Source: Brevundimonas intermedia
GTDB lineage: Bacteria > Pseudomonadota > Alphaproteobacteria > Caulobacterales > Caulobacteraceae
NCBI RefSeq assembly: GCF_004614235.1
Contig: NZ_SPVH01000006.1
Span: 744,001-808,000 of the forward strand
DNA length: 64,000 bases
Direction of reading: 5' to 3'
Position 1 is the stretch's first letter, and each line of letters opens with the position of its first letter. The translations under genes and the position numbers were made by a program. Of the stretch, positions 38,459-47,532 are shown piece by piece. The notes below the pieces were generated by a model, which saw only the letters and a program-made list of their open reading frames with translations, had not been told where the DNA came from and did no database searches.

Positions 38459-38838
38459 TGCGGGGTTTCGCAAAGGGTCTGGCGGTCGCGGCCCTGGTCG
38501 CGCCGCTGCTGTCGGCCTGCGTCATCTATGACAGCGATGCGGGCGAGAACGTCTCGGTCAACGTCACGCGCAACGACGCCCCGCCGGCCGAGGCCATTCG
38601 CGAGGCCCGCTTTGCCGACGGCGCCCTGGTCGCGCGGGTCGATTCAAATGGCTGCACCCAGGCGTCGGATTTCGAAGTATCGGTGTCTGACGGCTCGCCT
38701 GCCGAAATCACCCTGCGCCGCACCAAACCGGACCTGTGCAAGGCTCTGGTCGCCGACGGCGTCGAACTTCGCTGGACCTACGCCGACCTGGGCCTGGAGC
38801 CCGGAACCCCGGCGCGGATTCTCAATCCGTTGAAGTAG
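38458..38838 (+). CDS. Small lipoprotein with Cys-pair domain, paralog B
   Basis: A 126-aa lipoprotein (lipobox LLSAC) coupled to the tiny lipoprotein before it. The C-terminal half (VDSNGCTQASDF to DLGLEPGTPARI) is clearly related to the protein at 34226-34606. An N-terminal acidic stretch (DSDAGENVSVNV) is unique to this copy. It overlaps the convergent thioesterase gene by 17 bases. Function unknown; a disulfide between the two shared Cys is likely. Confidence 0.78.
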   Translation: MRGFAKGLAVAALVAPLLSACVIYDSDAGENVSVNVTRNDAPPAEAIREARFADGALVARVDSNGCTQASDFEVSVSDGSPAEITLRRTKPDLCKALVADGVELRWTYADLGLEPGTPARILNPLK

Positions 38839-39262
38839 GCGTCTCGAACACCGCCAGCATCGTGGGCGGAATGCGCTGGGGCCTCAGGGTCGCGGCGTCG
38901 ACCAGCACCCATTCGGTGACGCCCTGGGCGCAGACGCGGCCCTGGGCGTCCTCGATGCGGACATAGCGAGTGAAGCGCGGACCCTGCGGATCGCCGACCC
39001 AGGTGCGGGCGACCACGCCCCGCGCGCCCGGCTCGATGCCGCGCAGATAGTCGATCTCGTGCCGGGTCGCGACCCACGACCATTTCGCCCGCGTCGCTTC
39101 GTCGAAGCGCGCGTTCCAGTGGGCCGTGCCAGCGTCCTGCAGCCAGCCGACATAGACGACGTTGTTGACGTGTCCATTGGCGTCGATGTGCTCGGGCCGC
39201 ACGTCCAGCGGCACGACGAAGACCTCGCGGTCCTCGCGCGGGCTCAGCGTCTTGCGGGCCAT
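38822..39262 (-). CDS. Acyl-CoA thioesterase, 4-hydroxybenzoyl-CoA type
   Basis: A 146-aa hot-dog-fold thioesterase. The active-site segment VRPEHIDANGHVNNVVYVGWLQDA (the Asp and the HVNN turn) is typical, and TRYVRIEDAQGRVCAQGVTEWVLVD is the central strand pair. It likely cleaves fatty-acyl or aryl CoA. Its ATG overlaps the grxD stop by one base, which suggests a shared transcript reading grxD then thioesterase. Confidence 0.92.
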   Translation of the reverse strand: MARKTLSPREDREVFVVPLDVRPEHIDANGHVNNVVYVGWLQDAGTAHWNARFDEATRAKWSWVATRHEIDYLRGIEPGARGVVARTWVGDPQGPRFTRYVRIEDAQGRVCAQGVTEWVLVDAATLRPQRIPPTMLAVFETPTSTD

Positions 39263-39615
39263 CAGGCCTCGCCGAGCGGCACGCCCTTCTCGACCATCAG
39301 GGCCTGAAGTTCGCCGGCCTGGAACATTTCGCGGATGATGTCCGATCCGCCGACGAATTCGCCCTTCACATAGAGCTGCGGAATGGTGGGCCAGTCGGTG
39401 AAGCTCTTGACGCCTTCGCGCAGGGCTTCGTCCTGCAGCACGTCCACGCCCACGAAGGCGGCGCCGACATGATCCAGGATCTGAACCGCCAGGGACGAGA
39501 AGCCGCAGCGCGGCTGGTCCGGCGTACCCTTCATGAACAGCACGACGTCGTTCTGGGCGACGGTTTCGCCGATGAAGGCGTGGGCGGGATCGGCGGACTG
39601 GGCGGTGTCGGTCAC
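39262..39615 (-). CDS. grxD: Monothiol glutaredoxin, Grx4 family
   Basis: A 117-aa monothiol glutaredoxin that binds a [2Fe-2S] cluster with glutathione and passes it to target proteins. The active site is CGFS (in QPRCGFSSLA), with WPTIPQLYVKGEFVGGSDII as the TVP and glutathione contact region. Its classical partner BolA is encoded 1 kb away on the same strand (40615-40857). Confidence 0.96.
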   Translation of the reverse strand: MTDTAQSADPAHAFIGETVAQNDVVLFMKGTPDQPRCGFSSLAVQILDHVGAAFVGVDVLQDEALREGVKSFTDWPTIPQLYVKGEFVGGSDIIREMFQAGELQALMVEKGVPLGEA

Positions 39616-39708
39616 GGGAAAGGCCTTTCGTGAAGCCCGTCAGCTAGGGAGCCGAGAGGGCGCGGTCAAGGCGTCCGCGACGATCTGTATGGCGCGGGTC
39701 GCTCTGCG

Positions 39709-40611
39709 TCAGGCGGCCTGGCTGGCGACGACGCGCGCCATCTCGATCTGCGCGGCCAGGCCAGGCGGCATGTCGCGCTCGGGCGCGGCGGCCAGTTGCG
39801 CCAGCCGTTCGGTGTCGGTGGCGTTGACGATCACGCTGGACACCGTCGGGTCGGTCAGGACGTAGGCCAGGCAGATCGCCTCGGCGGTCCAGTTCTGCGT
39901 GCGATACAGGAAGCCGAAGGCGTCCTTCTGCGGCGTATCCGGCGGTCGCTTCTGCGCGCCGATGCCGAACAGGCCCTTCTTCAAGACCGGCGCGATGCGC
40001 GGACCCGAGCGGCGGTCGGTGTAGAAGTCATAGGCGAAGACCGACATGTCCTGATCGCGCGCCGAGCGGATGCGATTGCGGACCTTCCAGTCGGCGTTGA
40101 TGCCCAACGGGGTCAGCAGGGCGTCGAACGCGCCCGTCGAGACATAGGCGTCCATCACCTCGCCGCCGCCGGCTATGCCCAGCAGCTTGATGCGTCCCGT
40201 GGCCCGCATGGCCTTCAGCGCGCTCAGCGAGGACTGCGCCAGTTCGGTCTCGCCCGGCTCGTGCAGCACCGCCACGTCGATCCAGCCCAGACCTGAAAAG
40301 TGCAGCACCCGGTCGATGGCGGCGGTCATGCCCTGGGCGGAAAAATCCCGGTCTTCGCCCCGTCCGTCGCCGGCCCCCAGGGTCAGGCTGACATAGACCA
40401 GCTTGCGATCCACATGCGACAGGGCCTCGCCCAGCACCTCTGCCGCCACAGGGTCGGCGCTGTCCAGGCGGTAGCTGTTGACGCCCGCTTCCAGCGCCGA
40501 ATACAGCAGGTCCAGACCCGCTTCACGCCCGCGCTTCAGCGCATCGGCGCCGAAGTTCAGTGTCAGGTTGGAGATGGCGGCGCCCGAGGCGCCGAAGGGC
40601 CTATAGCGCAT
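39709..40611 (-). CDS. Aldo/keto reductase family protein, partly degenerate active site
   Basis: A 300-aa protein with an aldo/keto-reductase TIM barrel (YRPFGASGAAISNLTLNFG at the start, SALKAMRATGRIKLLGIAG, then a C-terminal block with DPTVSSVIVNATD). The catalytic Asp is probably in YRLDSAD and the His in VAVLHEP. The catalytic Tyr that follows the Asp in normal members (D-x4-Y) is not visible. It may be a pseudoenzyme or use a different set. The stop lies between bolA and grxD, in one transcriptional direction. Confidence 0.82.
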   Translation of the reverse strand: MRYRPFGASGAAISNLTLNFGADALKRGREAGLDLLYSALEAGVNSYRLDSADPVAAEVLGEALSHVDRKLVYVSLTLGAGDGRGEDRDFSAQGMTAAIDRVLHFSGLGWIDVAVLHEPGETELAQSSLSALKAMRATGRIKLLGIAGGGEVMDAYVSTGAFDALLTPLGINADWKVRNRIRSARDQDMSVFAYDFYTDRRSGPRIAPVLKKGLFGIGAQKRPPDTPQKDAFGFLYRTQNWTAEAICLAYVLTDPTVSSVIVNATDTERLAQLAAAPERDMPPGLAAQIEMARVVASQAA

Positions 40612-40614
40612 CGG

Positions 40615-40857
40615 TCAGTTTCCCGCCTCGGGCGCCGAGGTTTCCAGCGCCAACGCATGAAGTTCGCCGCCCATCTGACCCTTCAGCGCGGCATAGACCA
40701 TCTGATGCTGGCGCACGCGCGGCACGCCCGCAAAGGCGCTGGACACGATGCGGGCGCGATAGTGGTCGCCGTCGCCCGCCAGATCCTCGATCTCGATCTC
40801 GGCGTCGGCAAAGGCGTCGACCAGATGCTGGCGCAGCGTTTCCACGGACATGGGCAT
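40615..40857 (-). CDS. bolA: BolA family protein
   Basis: An 80-aa BolA-type protein that pairs with monothiol glutaredoxins around a [2Fe-2S] cluster. The helix-turn region DAEIEIEDLAGDGDHYRARIVS and the ligand-bearing end VPRVRQHQMVYAALKGQMGGELHAL are characteristic; the His in GELHAL is the predicted cluster ligand. It lies 3 bases from the aldo/keto reductase and shares its strand with grxD. Confidence 0.94.
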   Translation of the reverse strand: MPMSVETLRQHLVDAFADAEIEIEDLAGDGDHYRARIVSSAFAGVPRVRQHQMVYAALKGQMGGELHALALETSAPEAGN

Positions 40858-40914
40858 GGGCAGGGACTCGCGGTTCGTTCGACGCCAGTTTGCCCGATAA
40901 TCCTTAATGGCGAC

Positions 40915-41439
40915 CTACGCGCCGCAAACCGGCCGCTCGAACAGCTGAACCCTGTGATCCTTGTAGCTCGCGATCGCATAGGGGCGATAACCGACCCGCG
41001 CCGCCAGCTTCAGCGAGGCCAGGTTCTCTGGCGCGATCATGCAGACGGTGCGCCCGCCCAGCGTCCGGTCGGTCCAGCCCAGCACCGCCGTCAGGGCCTC
41101 CGCCGCATAGCCCTTGCCCTGGAACGCCGGCCCAATGCCCCAGCCCAGTTCGGGCGCCTTGAACGGCGGCTCCAGCTCCCGGCGATAGTCGAACACCCCC
41201 ACGCTGCCCAGATAGACGCCGCCGTTGCGCAGCCGGATCGTCCAGTTGCCGTGGCCCATCGCCGCCCAATGGCCGATGTCGCGCAGCAGCCGGAACCAGA
41301 CCTCCTCGCGCCCCAGCGCGCGGCCCATGATGTGGCGCGTGAAATCCTCGTTCGACCATAGTGTCAGCAGGTCGTCGAAATCCTCGGTCGAGACCGGGCT
41401 CAGCATCAGTCGTTCGGTCGTCAGTATTCTGTCGTTCAC
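40915..41439 (-). CDS. GNAT N-acetyltransferase
   Basis: A 174-aa acetyltransferase. The acetyl-CoA pyrophosphate loop is GIGPAFQGKGYAAEA and the following strands read AENLASLKLAARVGYRPY. RimJ/RimL-like start (ILTTERLMLSPVSTEDF). It overlaps radC by 4 bases (ATGA), so it is read through from radC. Substrate unknown; it may modify ribosomal proteins or small amines. Confidence 0.9.
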   Translation of the reverse strand: MNDRILTTERLMLSPVSTEDFDDLLTLWSNEDFTRHIMGRALGREEVWFRLLRDIGHWAAMGHGNWTIRLRNGGVYLGSVGVFDYRRELEPPFKAPELGWGIGPAFQGKGYAAEALTAVLGWTDRTLGGRTVCMIAPENLASLKLAARVGYRPYAIASYKDHRVQLFERPVCGA

Positions 41440-42161
41440 ATCAGGCCCAGTTGCTTGAAGCTGGCCACCCCGTCGCGGCCCACGACCAGATGGTCGTGAA
41501 CCTCCACGTTAAGTGCGCGCCCGGCCTGCACAACCTGTTTCGTGATCTCGACGTCGGCGCGGCTGGGCGTTGGATCCCCGGACGGATGGTTGTGCACCAG
41601 GATCAGGGCGCTGGCCGACAGCTCCAGCGCGCGCCGCACCACTTCGCGCGGATAGACCGGCGCATGATCGACCGTGCCCCGGTTTTGCACCTCGTCCAGG
41701 ATCAACTGGTTCTTCTTGTCCAGATACAAGACGCGAAATTGCTCGCGCGGCTCGTGCTGCAGGGCGACCCGCACATAGGCCAGCAACGCCGTCCATGACG
41801 AGATTACCGGCCGTTTCGCCGTCGGCTCGCGTGCGATCCGCCGCGTCACGTCGAAGATCAGCTGCAGGTCCAGCGCGATCGCCCGCGTCGCCTTGCCGAC
41901 GGCATAGCCCATCGACCGCGCGACCTGATCCTCGATCGCCTCGTGGCTGGCCGCCCCGATCCCCTCCAGTCCCCCGAACCGCGCCAGCAGATCCTTGGCC
42001 AGCGGCTTGGTGTCCTTGTAAGGCACGCTGCGGAACAGCAGCAGCTCCAGAAGTTCGTAATCGGGCAGGGCGCCCAGGCCCCCCTTCGCCGCCCGCTCGC
42101 GCAGCCGGTCGCGATGGCCGCTGTGGCGCGGTTTGGGTTTTGTGAGGATTTCGTCGGTCAT
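41436..42161 (-). CDS. radC: RadC family JAB-domain protein
   Basis: A 241-aa protein: the UPF0758 N-terminal helical part (GHRDRLRERAAKGGLGALPDYELLELLL) and a JAB/MPN domain with the zinc motif HNHPSGDPTPSRAD. The old name RadC implied DNA repair, but that assignment is not supported by later work; the catalytic role is unknown. The downstream GNAT gene overlaps it by 4 bases. Confidence 0.93.
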   Translation of the reverse strand: MTDEILTKPKPRHSGHRDRLRERAAKGGLGALPDYELLELLLFRSVPYKDTKPLAKDLLARFGGLEGIGAASHEAIEDQVARSMGYAVGKATRAIALDLQLIFDVTRRIAREPTAKRPVISSWTALLAYVRVALQHEPREQFRVLYLDKKNQLILDEVQNRGTVDHAPVYPREVVRRALELSASALILVHNHPSGDPTPSRADVEITKQVVQAGRALNVEVHDHLVVGRDGVASFKQLGLM

Positions 42162-42248
42162 ACGCCGTCAGGCTCGCAGATGCGCAACCGTCACAGGATC
42201 GTGCGATCCGCGTGCGCGTGCAAGCTCGACGTGTGCGAACACTACCTT

Positions 42249-42421
42249 CTTTCGTCATCCTCCGGCGAAGCGCAGCGAAGACCGGGGGACCCAGCGGCGC
42301 CGAAGGCGATGCGTCCATCGGCATGATGTCAAATGAAAGCGTCTGCGGCAGGTTCGCGCTCGCGCGCGCCGCTGGGTCCCCCGGTCTACGCCGCAAGCGG
42401 CTTGCCGGAGGATGACGAAAG
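42249..42421. repeat. Long palindromic dispersed repeat, copy 2
   Basis: It has the same outer ends (CTTTCGTCATCCTCCGGC and its reverse complement) and the same inner arms around CGGGGGACCCAGCGGCGC as the copy at 23963-24150. The interior loop (about 42301-42355) differs, including an AT-rich patch (TGTCAAATGAAAGC). It lies between radC and map, again in an intergenic slot with the arms flush against a gene end. Confidence 0.9.
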
Positions 42422-42428
42422 CCTGGAA

Positions 42429-43247
42429 TCAGTTCGGCCGGAACAGCCCTGCCGGAGACGCCGTGAAAATCTCCAGACCGTCTTCCGTCACCCCGATGGT
42501 GTGCTCGCACTGGGCCGACAGGGACTTGTCGCGGGTCACGGCGGTCCAGCCGTCGGACAGGACCTTCACGTGCGGCTTGCCCAGGTTGACCATCGGCTCG
42601 ACGGTGAAGAACATTCCGGGCTTCAGCACCGCGCCCTCGCCGCGACGGCCGTAGTGCAGGACGTTGGGGCTGTCGTGGAAGACCCGGCCGATGCCGTGGC
42701 CGCAGAAGTCGCGCACCACGCTCATGCGCTGGGCCTCGACGAACTTCTGAATGGCGAAACCGATGTCGCCGAAGGTGTTGCCCGGCTTGACCTGCTCCAG
42801 GCCCAGATCCAGCGACTGATAGGTCACGTCGATCAGCTTCTTGGCCCGCGCATTGATCTCGCCGACCGCATACATGCGGCTGGAATCGCCGTGCCAGCCG
42901 TCGACGATGACGGTGTGGTCGATGTTGACGATGTCGCCGTCCTTCAGCACCCGGTCGCCGGGAATGCCGTGACAGACCACGTGGTTGATCGATGTGCAGA
43001 CGGTCTTCTCATAGCCCTTGTAGCCCAGGCAGGCGGGCAGGCCGCCGTTGTCCAGGGTGAACTCGCGCACCAGATCGTCGATCGTGCTGGTCAGGACGCC
43101 GGGCTTCACATGCGCGGCGATCATGTCCAGCGCCTCGGCGACCAAACGGCCCGCCTTGCGCATGCCTTCGAAGTCTTCGGCTTGGTGGACACGAATGGCG
43201 CTAGAGCGGACCAGGACGTCGGTTTCGATTTCGGGCGTTTCGTACAT
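42429..43247 (-). CDS. map: Type I methionine aminopeptidase
   Basis: A 272-aa enzyme that removes the N-terminal Met from nascent proteins. The metal ligands of the pita-bread fold appear as Asp in IVNIDHTVIVDGWHGDSSR, the His of FCGHGIGR and Glu in TVEPMVNLG and SAQCEHTIGV. The VCTSINHVVCHGIP loop carries conserved Cys and His. ATG 43247 gives the usual length; the frame is open for 26 more codons upstream. Essential housekeeping gene. Confidence 0.96.
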   Translation of the reverse strand: MYETPEIETDVLVRSSAIRVHQAEDFEGMRKAGRLVAEALDMIAAHVKPGVLTSTIDDLVREFTLDNGGLPACLGYKGYEKTVCTSINHVVCHGIPGDRVLKDGDIVNIDHTVIVDGWHGDSSRMYAVGEINARAKKLIDVTYQSLDLGLEQVKPGNTFGDIGFAIQKFVEAQRMSVVRDFCGHGIGRVFHDSPNVLHYGRRGEGAVLKPGMFFTVEPMVNLGKPHVKVLSDGWTAVTRDKSLSAQCEHTIGVTEDGLEIFTASPAGLFRPN

Positions 43248-43345
43248 GGGGCGATCGGTCTGCAAAAGGCGGGGATACGGCGCAATCCGTTCGCCGCAGA
43301 TGGTCGTTATAGCATGAAACCTCAACCCCGAGTTTGGATTCCCGC

Positions 43346-44122
43346 ATGACCGACGTCGATCCCACTGCCGGGCCCATTGCTGGGCCCACCGCCGCCGTGC
43401 TGGTCATCGGCGATGAAATCCTGTCGGGCCGGACCCAGGACACGAACACCAACACCATCGCCCGCTTCTTGGCCGCGCTGGGGATCGACCTGATGGAGGC
43501 GCGGGTCGTCACCGACGACCACGACCGGATCATCGAGGCGCTCGACGCGCTGCGGTCGCGCTGGGACTATGTCTTCACCACCGGCGGCATCGGCCCCACG
43601 CACGACGACATCACCGCCGACGCCGTCGCGGCGGCCTTCGGCGTGGCCCTGCCCGAACATCCCGAGGCCCTGGCGATCCTGGCGCGCCGCTATGGCGACG
43701 ACTTCAACGCCGCGCGCCGTCGCATGGCCCGCATTCCTCAGGGCGGGGCGCTGATCGCCAATCCGGTCACCGACGCGCCCGGCTTTCACGTCGGCAATGT
43801 CTTCGTCATGGCCGGCGTGCCCAGGATCATGCAGGCGATGCTGGAGGACGTGGCGCCGCGTCTGCGCACCGGCTCCGTCGTTCATGCCCGGACGCTGAAG
43901 GTCAGCGGGGTGGGCGAGGGGGCTGTGGCGGATGTGCTGCGGGCCGCCGCAAATCTGCGTCGTGACCTGTCGTTCGGCAGCTATCCGTTCGGCCACGGCA
44001 GCGTCGGTGAGATCGGAACCCAGCTGGTCATCCGTGGCCGTGACGCGGGCCTGGTCGAGGCGGCGGCGCAAGATTTGATCGCCGAACTGCGAAATATGGG
44101 CATCGATGTTGCCGCAACGTAA
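43346..44122 (+). CDS. CinA-type molybdopterin-binding domain protein
   Basis: A 258-aa protein with the MoCF/MoaB-like fold seen in the N-terminal part of CinA (VLVIGDEILSGRTQDTNTNT, then FTTGGIGPTHDDIT, FVMAGVPRIMQAML). The CinA C-terminal nicotinamide-mononucleotide deamidase domain is absent, so it is the short form found in many alphaproteobacteria. ATG 43346 chosen over TTG 43334. Biochemical role uncertain, possibly ADP-ribose or nucleotide hydrolysis. Confidence 0.9.
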   Translation: MTDVDPTAGPIAGPTAAVLVIGDEILSGRTQDTNTNTIARFLAALGIDLMEARVVTDDHDRIIEALDALRSRWDYVFTTGGIGPTHDDITADAVAAAFGVALPEHPEALAILARRYGDDFNAARRRMARIPQGGALIANPVTDAPGFHVGNVFVMAGVPRIMQAMLEDVAPRLRTGSVVHARTLKVSGVGEGAVADVLRAAANLRRDLSFGSYPFGHGSVGEIGTQLVIRGRDAGLVEAAAQDLIAELRNMGIDVAAT

Positions 44123-44284
44123 CCTCTCGAAGCCGTGATCATGTGCGGCTCAGGCGCCACGGTTTCGCCCGTTTCCGGTCCGATGGGGGCCTTGCCCGCA
44201 ACGCTTTCGCGCCGTGAACGCTGAGTGGGCTCCTCCCCGGATCGACCGCGCGTAAAGCGGTCGACGTTTACTTAGGTGTTTGAA

Positions 44285-45652
44285 ATGACCTCCAGGAACT
44301 TCGCCCGCGTGGGCGGGCTCGCCCTGACGACCGTGCTGCTGGCCGGCGTCGCCGCCCCGGCCATGGCCGGCTCCTTCTATGTTCAGGAACAATCGACGCG
44401 CGCCCAGGGCCGCGCCAACGCCGGCGTCGGCGCCGACAAGGGCGTTCAGTCCCTGTGGTGGAACCCCGCCGCCATCGCCGGCACGCAACGCGAAGTCTAT
44501 CTCGGCATGCACGGCCTGATCCTGGACTCCGACGTCGATAACCGCGGCTCCACCCTCAGCTACAATCTGCCCGCTCCGACCCCGCCGTTCCCGGCCGGCA
44601 CGATTCTCAGCGGCTCGACCGTCGTCGCCGGCGATCCGCACGTCCATGACGTGGTCGAAAGCGGCATCGTGCCCAACTTCGCCGTCTCCATGCCGATCGG
44701 CGACCGCTTCAACGTCGGCCTGGCCGTTCAGGCGCCCTACAACTTCACCACCAAGTACGAACAGCCCGACTTCGCGCGTTACGACGCCCTGACGTCCGAG
44801 CTGCGCTCGGCCAACGTCAGCCTGGTCGCCGCCATGACGGTCACCGACTGGCTGGACATCGGCGCCGGCTTCGACGCCCAGTACGCCAAGGCGACCCTGT
44901 CCTCGGCTCTGCCGAACCTGCCGACCGTTGCTGGCGTGGCTCCGCTGGTGCTGATCCCTGCAGCGACCGACGGCCGCAACCAACTGGAAGGCGACGGCTG
45001 GGATTACGGATGGAACGCCGGCGCCCAGATGCACTTCGGCAAGCTGGACCTGGGTCTGTCCTACCGCTCCAAGATCGAGCACGAGCTGGAAGGCACCGTG
45101 AACATCTCGGGCCTGACCGGCGCCCTGGCCGCCGCCAACGTCTCGGCTGACGGCGTCGCCAGCTTCAACACGCCCTGGTACGCCACCGTCTCGGCCCGTT
45201 ACGCCGTCAACGATCGCCTGACCCTGAACGCTCAGGTCAACCAGATCGGCTGGAGCGAGTTCGACGCCATCCGCGTCGCCTACGGAGCCACCGGCTCGTC
45301 GACCATCGTTCAGGACTATGACGACGTCACCACCGGCTCGATCGGCTTCGACTACAAGATCGACCCGACCATGACGGTCCGCGCCGGCTTGGGCTACGAC
45401 CCGACCCCGACCTCGGACGACCACCGCACCGCCCGTATCCCGGACGGCGACCGCTGGCTCTACGCCGCCGGCCTGTCCAAGACGGTCGGTTCGATGACCT
45501 TCGACGGCGCCGTGACCTACATCGACATCGACACCGCGCAGATCAACGACACGCGCGACGTCTATGGCAACGGCCTGGTCATCTCGAACCTGCGCGGCGA
45601 GGCCAAGGGCTCGGGCGTCGGCTTCTCGATGGGCGCGACCTGGGCCTTCTAA
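44285..45652 (+). CDS. FadL/OmpP1 family outer-membrane transporter
   Basis: A 455-aa outer-membrane barrel for long-chain fatty acids or other hydrophobic compounds. The mature protein starts with GSFYVQEQSTRAQGRANAG, the FadL N-terminal hatch, then NPAAIAGT. Repeated amphipathic strands end with the aromatic GATWAF. ATG 44285 has TAGGTG upstream; a GTG three codons earlier is in frame. A strong terminator follows at 45676. Confidence 0.93.
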   Translation: MTSRNFARVGGLALTTVLLAGVAAPAMAGSFYVQEQSTRAQGRANAGVGADKGVQSLWWNPAAIAGTQREVYLGMHGLILDSDVDNRGSTLSYNLPAPTPPFPAGTILSGSTVVAGDPHVHDVVESGIVPNFAVSMPIGDRFNVGLAVQAPYNFTTKYEQPDFARYDALTSELRSANVSLVAAMTVTDWLDIGAGFDAQYAKATLSSALPNLPTVAGVAPLVLIPAATDGRNQLEGDGWDYGWNAGAQMHFGKLDLGLSYRSKIEHELEGTVNISGLTGALAAANVSADGVASFNTPWYATVSARYAVNDRLTLNAQVNQIGWSEFDAIRVAYGATGSSTIVQDYDDVTTGSIGFDYKIDPTMTVRAGLGYDPTPTSDDHRTARIPDGDRWLYAAGLSKTVGSMTFDGAVTYIDIDTAQINDTRDVYGNGLVISNLRGEAKGSGVGFSMGATWAF

Positions 45653-45675
45653 GGTCCGCACACGCCTGACATGAG

Positions 45676-45709
45676 AACGGCGGCTCCTTCGCAGGAGCCG
45701 CCGTTTTTT
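45676..45709 (+). terminator. Rho-independent terminator after fadL-type gene
   Basis: A perfect 13-bp stem (AACGGCGGCTCCT and AGGAGCCGCCGTT) with a TCGC loop is followed by six T (45704-45709). It also lies before the end of the convergent helicase gene. Confidence 0.95.
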
Positions 45710-45753
45710 ATTGTCTCAAGATGAAGGCGGGGCGCGAACCCCGCCGTTCGATC

Positions 45754-47259
45754 CTACGCCTTGGCGCCGCCGACATAGCCCTTGCCGCCGTTGGACGGGC
45801 GACGACGGGGACGGCGCTTCATTTCGCCTTCCGCCGGCTTGACGTTGTCGTTGATCGACGGGACGCGCTCGCCGGCCAGGGGGTTGTAGGCGCGTTCGGG
45901 ACGCGGGGCCGCCGGGGTCTCGCCGGGACGGGCGCGACGCTGGCGATGCGGCTGGCCGCCGCCTTCCGGGCGCACGCCGTCGCGATGCGGGACGCGGCTG
46001 CGTCCACGACCGCCACGGCCTTCGCCACGGTTGCCTTCGTTGCGGTCGCCGCCTTCGCGTTCCGGCATGGTCGCCTTCTTGCCGACGCCGGTCGCCATGA
46101 TGGTGGCGTCCAGCTGGCCCAGGGCCTTGTCGTTGCGGCGGTCGATGGCCGGGATCTTCTGACGCGTGACCTTCTCGATATCCTTCAGCAGCTTCATCTC
46201 GTCGCCGGCGACGAAGCTGACGGCGGTGCCGTCCTTGCCCGCCCGCGCGGTGCGGCCGATACGGTGGACATAGCTTTCCGGCACGTGCGGCAGTTCGAAG
46301 TTCACGACGTGCGAGACGCCGTCCACGTCGATGCCGCGTGCGGCGATGTCGGTGGCGACCAGGACGCGCAGCTTGCCGGCCTTGAAGGCGGCCAGGGTGC
46401 GTTCACGCTGGGGCTGGGACTTGTTGCCGTGGATGGCGCCGGCTTCGACGCCGCCGGCTTCCAGATAGGCCGCGACCTTGTCGGCGCCGTGCTTGGTCTT
46501 GGTGAAGACCAGGCAGCGCGTGTATTCGGGATCCGAGAACATCTCGGTCAGCAGGGCGCGCTTGCGGCCCTGTTCGATATAGACGACCGACTGGCTGATG
46601 CGCTGCACCGTGGTCGACTGCGGCGTGACCTGGACCTTGACCGGGTCCTTCAGCAGCTCACCCGCCAGCTTGCCGATCTCGCTGGGCATGGTCGCCGAGA
46701 AGAACAGGTTCTGGCGCTTGGCCGGGATCTTGGAAACGATCTGGCGGATCGGCTTGATGAAGCCCAGGTCCAGCATCTGGTCGGCCTCGTCCAGCACGAA
46801 GATCTCGGTCGAGGACAGGTCCAGGTTCTTCTGCTGGATGTGGTCCAGCAGGCGGCCCGGCGCGGCGACCAGGATGTCCAGACCCTGTTGCAGGGCCCGC
46901 TCCTGACCGCCGTATTTCACGCCGCCGAAGATGACCGCGACCCGGAAGCCCAGGTGGGCGCCATAGGCCTTGAAGCTGTCGCCGATCTGGGTGGCCAGCT
47001 CACGCGTGGGGCTCAGGACCAGCACGCGCGTCGTACGCGGCTTGGGGGCGATGCGGTTCTCGGCCAGGCGGTGCAGGATCGGCAGGGCGAAGGCGGCGGT
47101 CTTGCCGGTGCCCGTCTGGGCGATGCCCAGCAGGTCCTTGCCGGCCATGACGTCGGGGATGGCTTTTTCCTGGATCGGGGTCGGCGTGGTGTAGCCGGTC
47201 GAGGCCAAGGCCTGCAGCAGGGCCTTGTTCAGGCCCATGGATTCGAAGGTGATGCTCAC
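45754..47259 (-). CDS. rhlE: DEAD-box RNA helicase, RhlE type
   Basis: A 501-aa ATP-dependent RNA helicase. All motifs are in order: PTPIQEKAIP (Q motif), AQTGTGKTAA (I), PTRELATQ (Ia), VLDEADQML (II), FFSATMP (III), CLVFTKTK (IV), VLVATDIAARGID (V) and HRIGRTARAGK (VI). A basic, Arg/Gly-rich tail of about 120 residues follows, probably for RNA or degradosome binding. GTG 47259 is the likely start; ATG 47238 would give a slightly shorter protein. Confidence 0.95.
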   Translation of the reverse strand: MSITFESMGLNKALLQALASTGYTTPTPIQEKAIPDVMAGKDLLGIAQTGTGKTAAFALPILHRLAENRIAPKPRTTRVLVLSPTRELATQIGDSFKAYGAHLGFRVAVIFGGVKYGGQERALQQGLDILVAAPGRLLDHIQQKNLDLSSTEIFVLDEADQMLDLGFIKPIRQIVSKIPAKRQNLFFSATMPSEIGKLAGELLKDPVKVQVTPQSTTVQRISQSVVYIEQGRKRALLTEMFSDPEYTRCLVFTKTKHGADKVAAYLEAGGVEAGAIHGNKSQPQRERTLAAFKAGKLRVLVATDIAARGIDVDGVSHVVNFELPHVPESYVHRIGRTARAGKDGTAVSFVAGDEMKLLKDIEKVTRQKIPAIDRRNDKALGQLDATIMATGVGKKATMPEREGGDRNEGNRGEGRGGRGRSRVPHRDGVRPEGGGQPHRQRRARPGETPAAPRPERAYNPLAGERVPSINDNVKPAEGEMKRRPRRRPSNGGKGYVGGAKA

Positions 47260-47532
47260 AGTGTGTCTTTCGCGTAGCGGCGACGCGCATCGGCCATGGC
47301 ATGACGCCGTCGGGCCGCGCACCGCCAGTCCCGACGGGGCCTCAAGGAATGAGGCCTGCGGGGTGGATCGGGCGCCGCCCCGCGTGTCCGGGCAGCGAAT
47401 GGATATGAGGGGCCGGCGGCTTCTACAGACAGGTCTGGATCAGACCCACACGCGCTGGAGACGCCGGAGATCGCGATTGTGCGACGCAGCGCAAATGGGC
47501 GCTTATCGCCGATAAGTCAACTGCCGCACACA

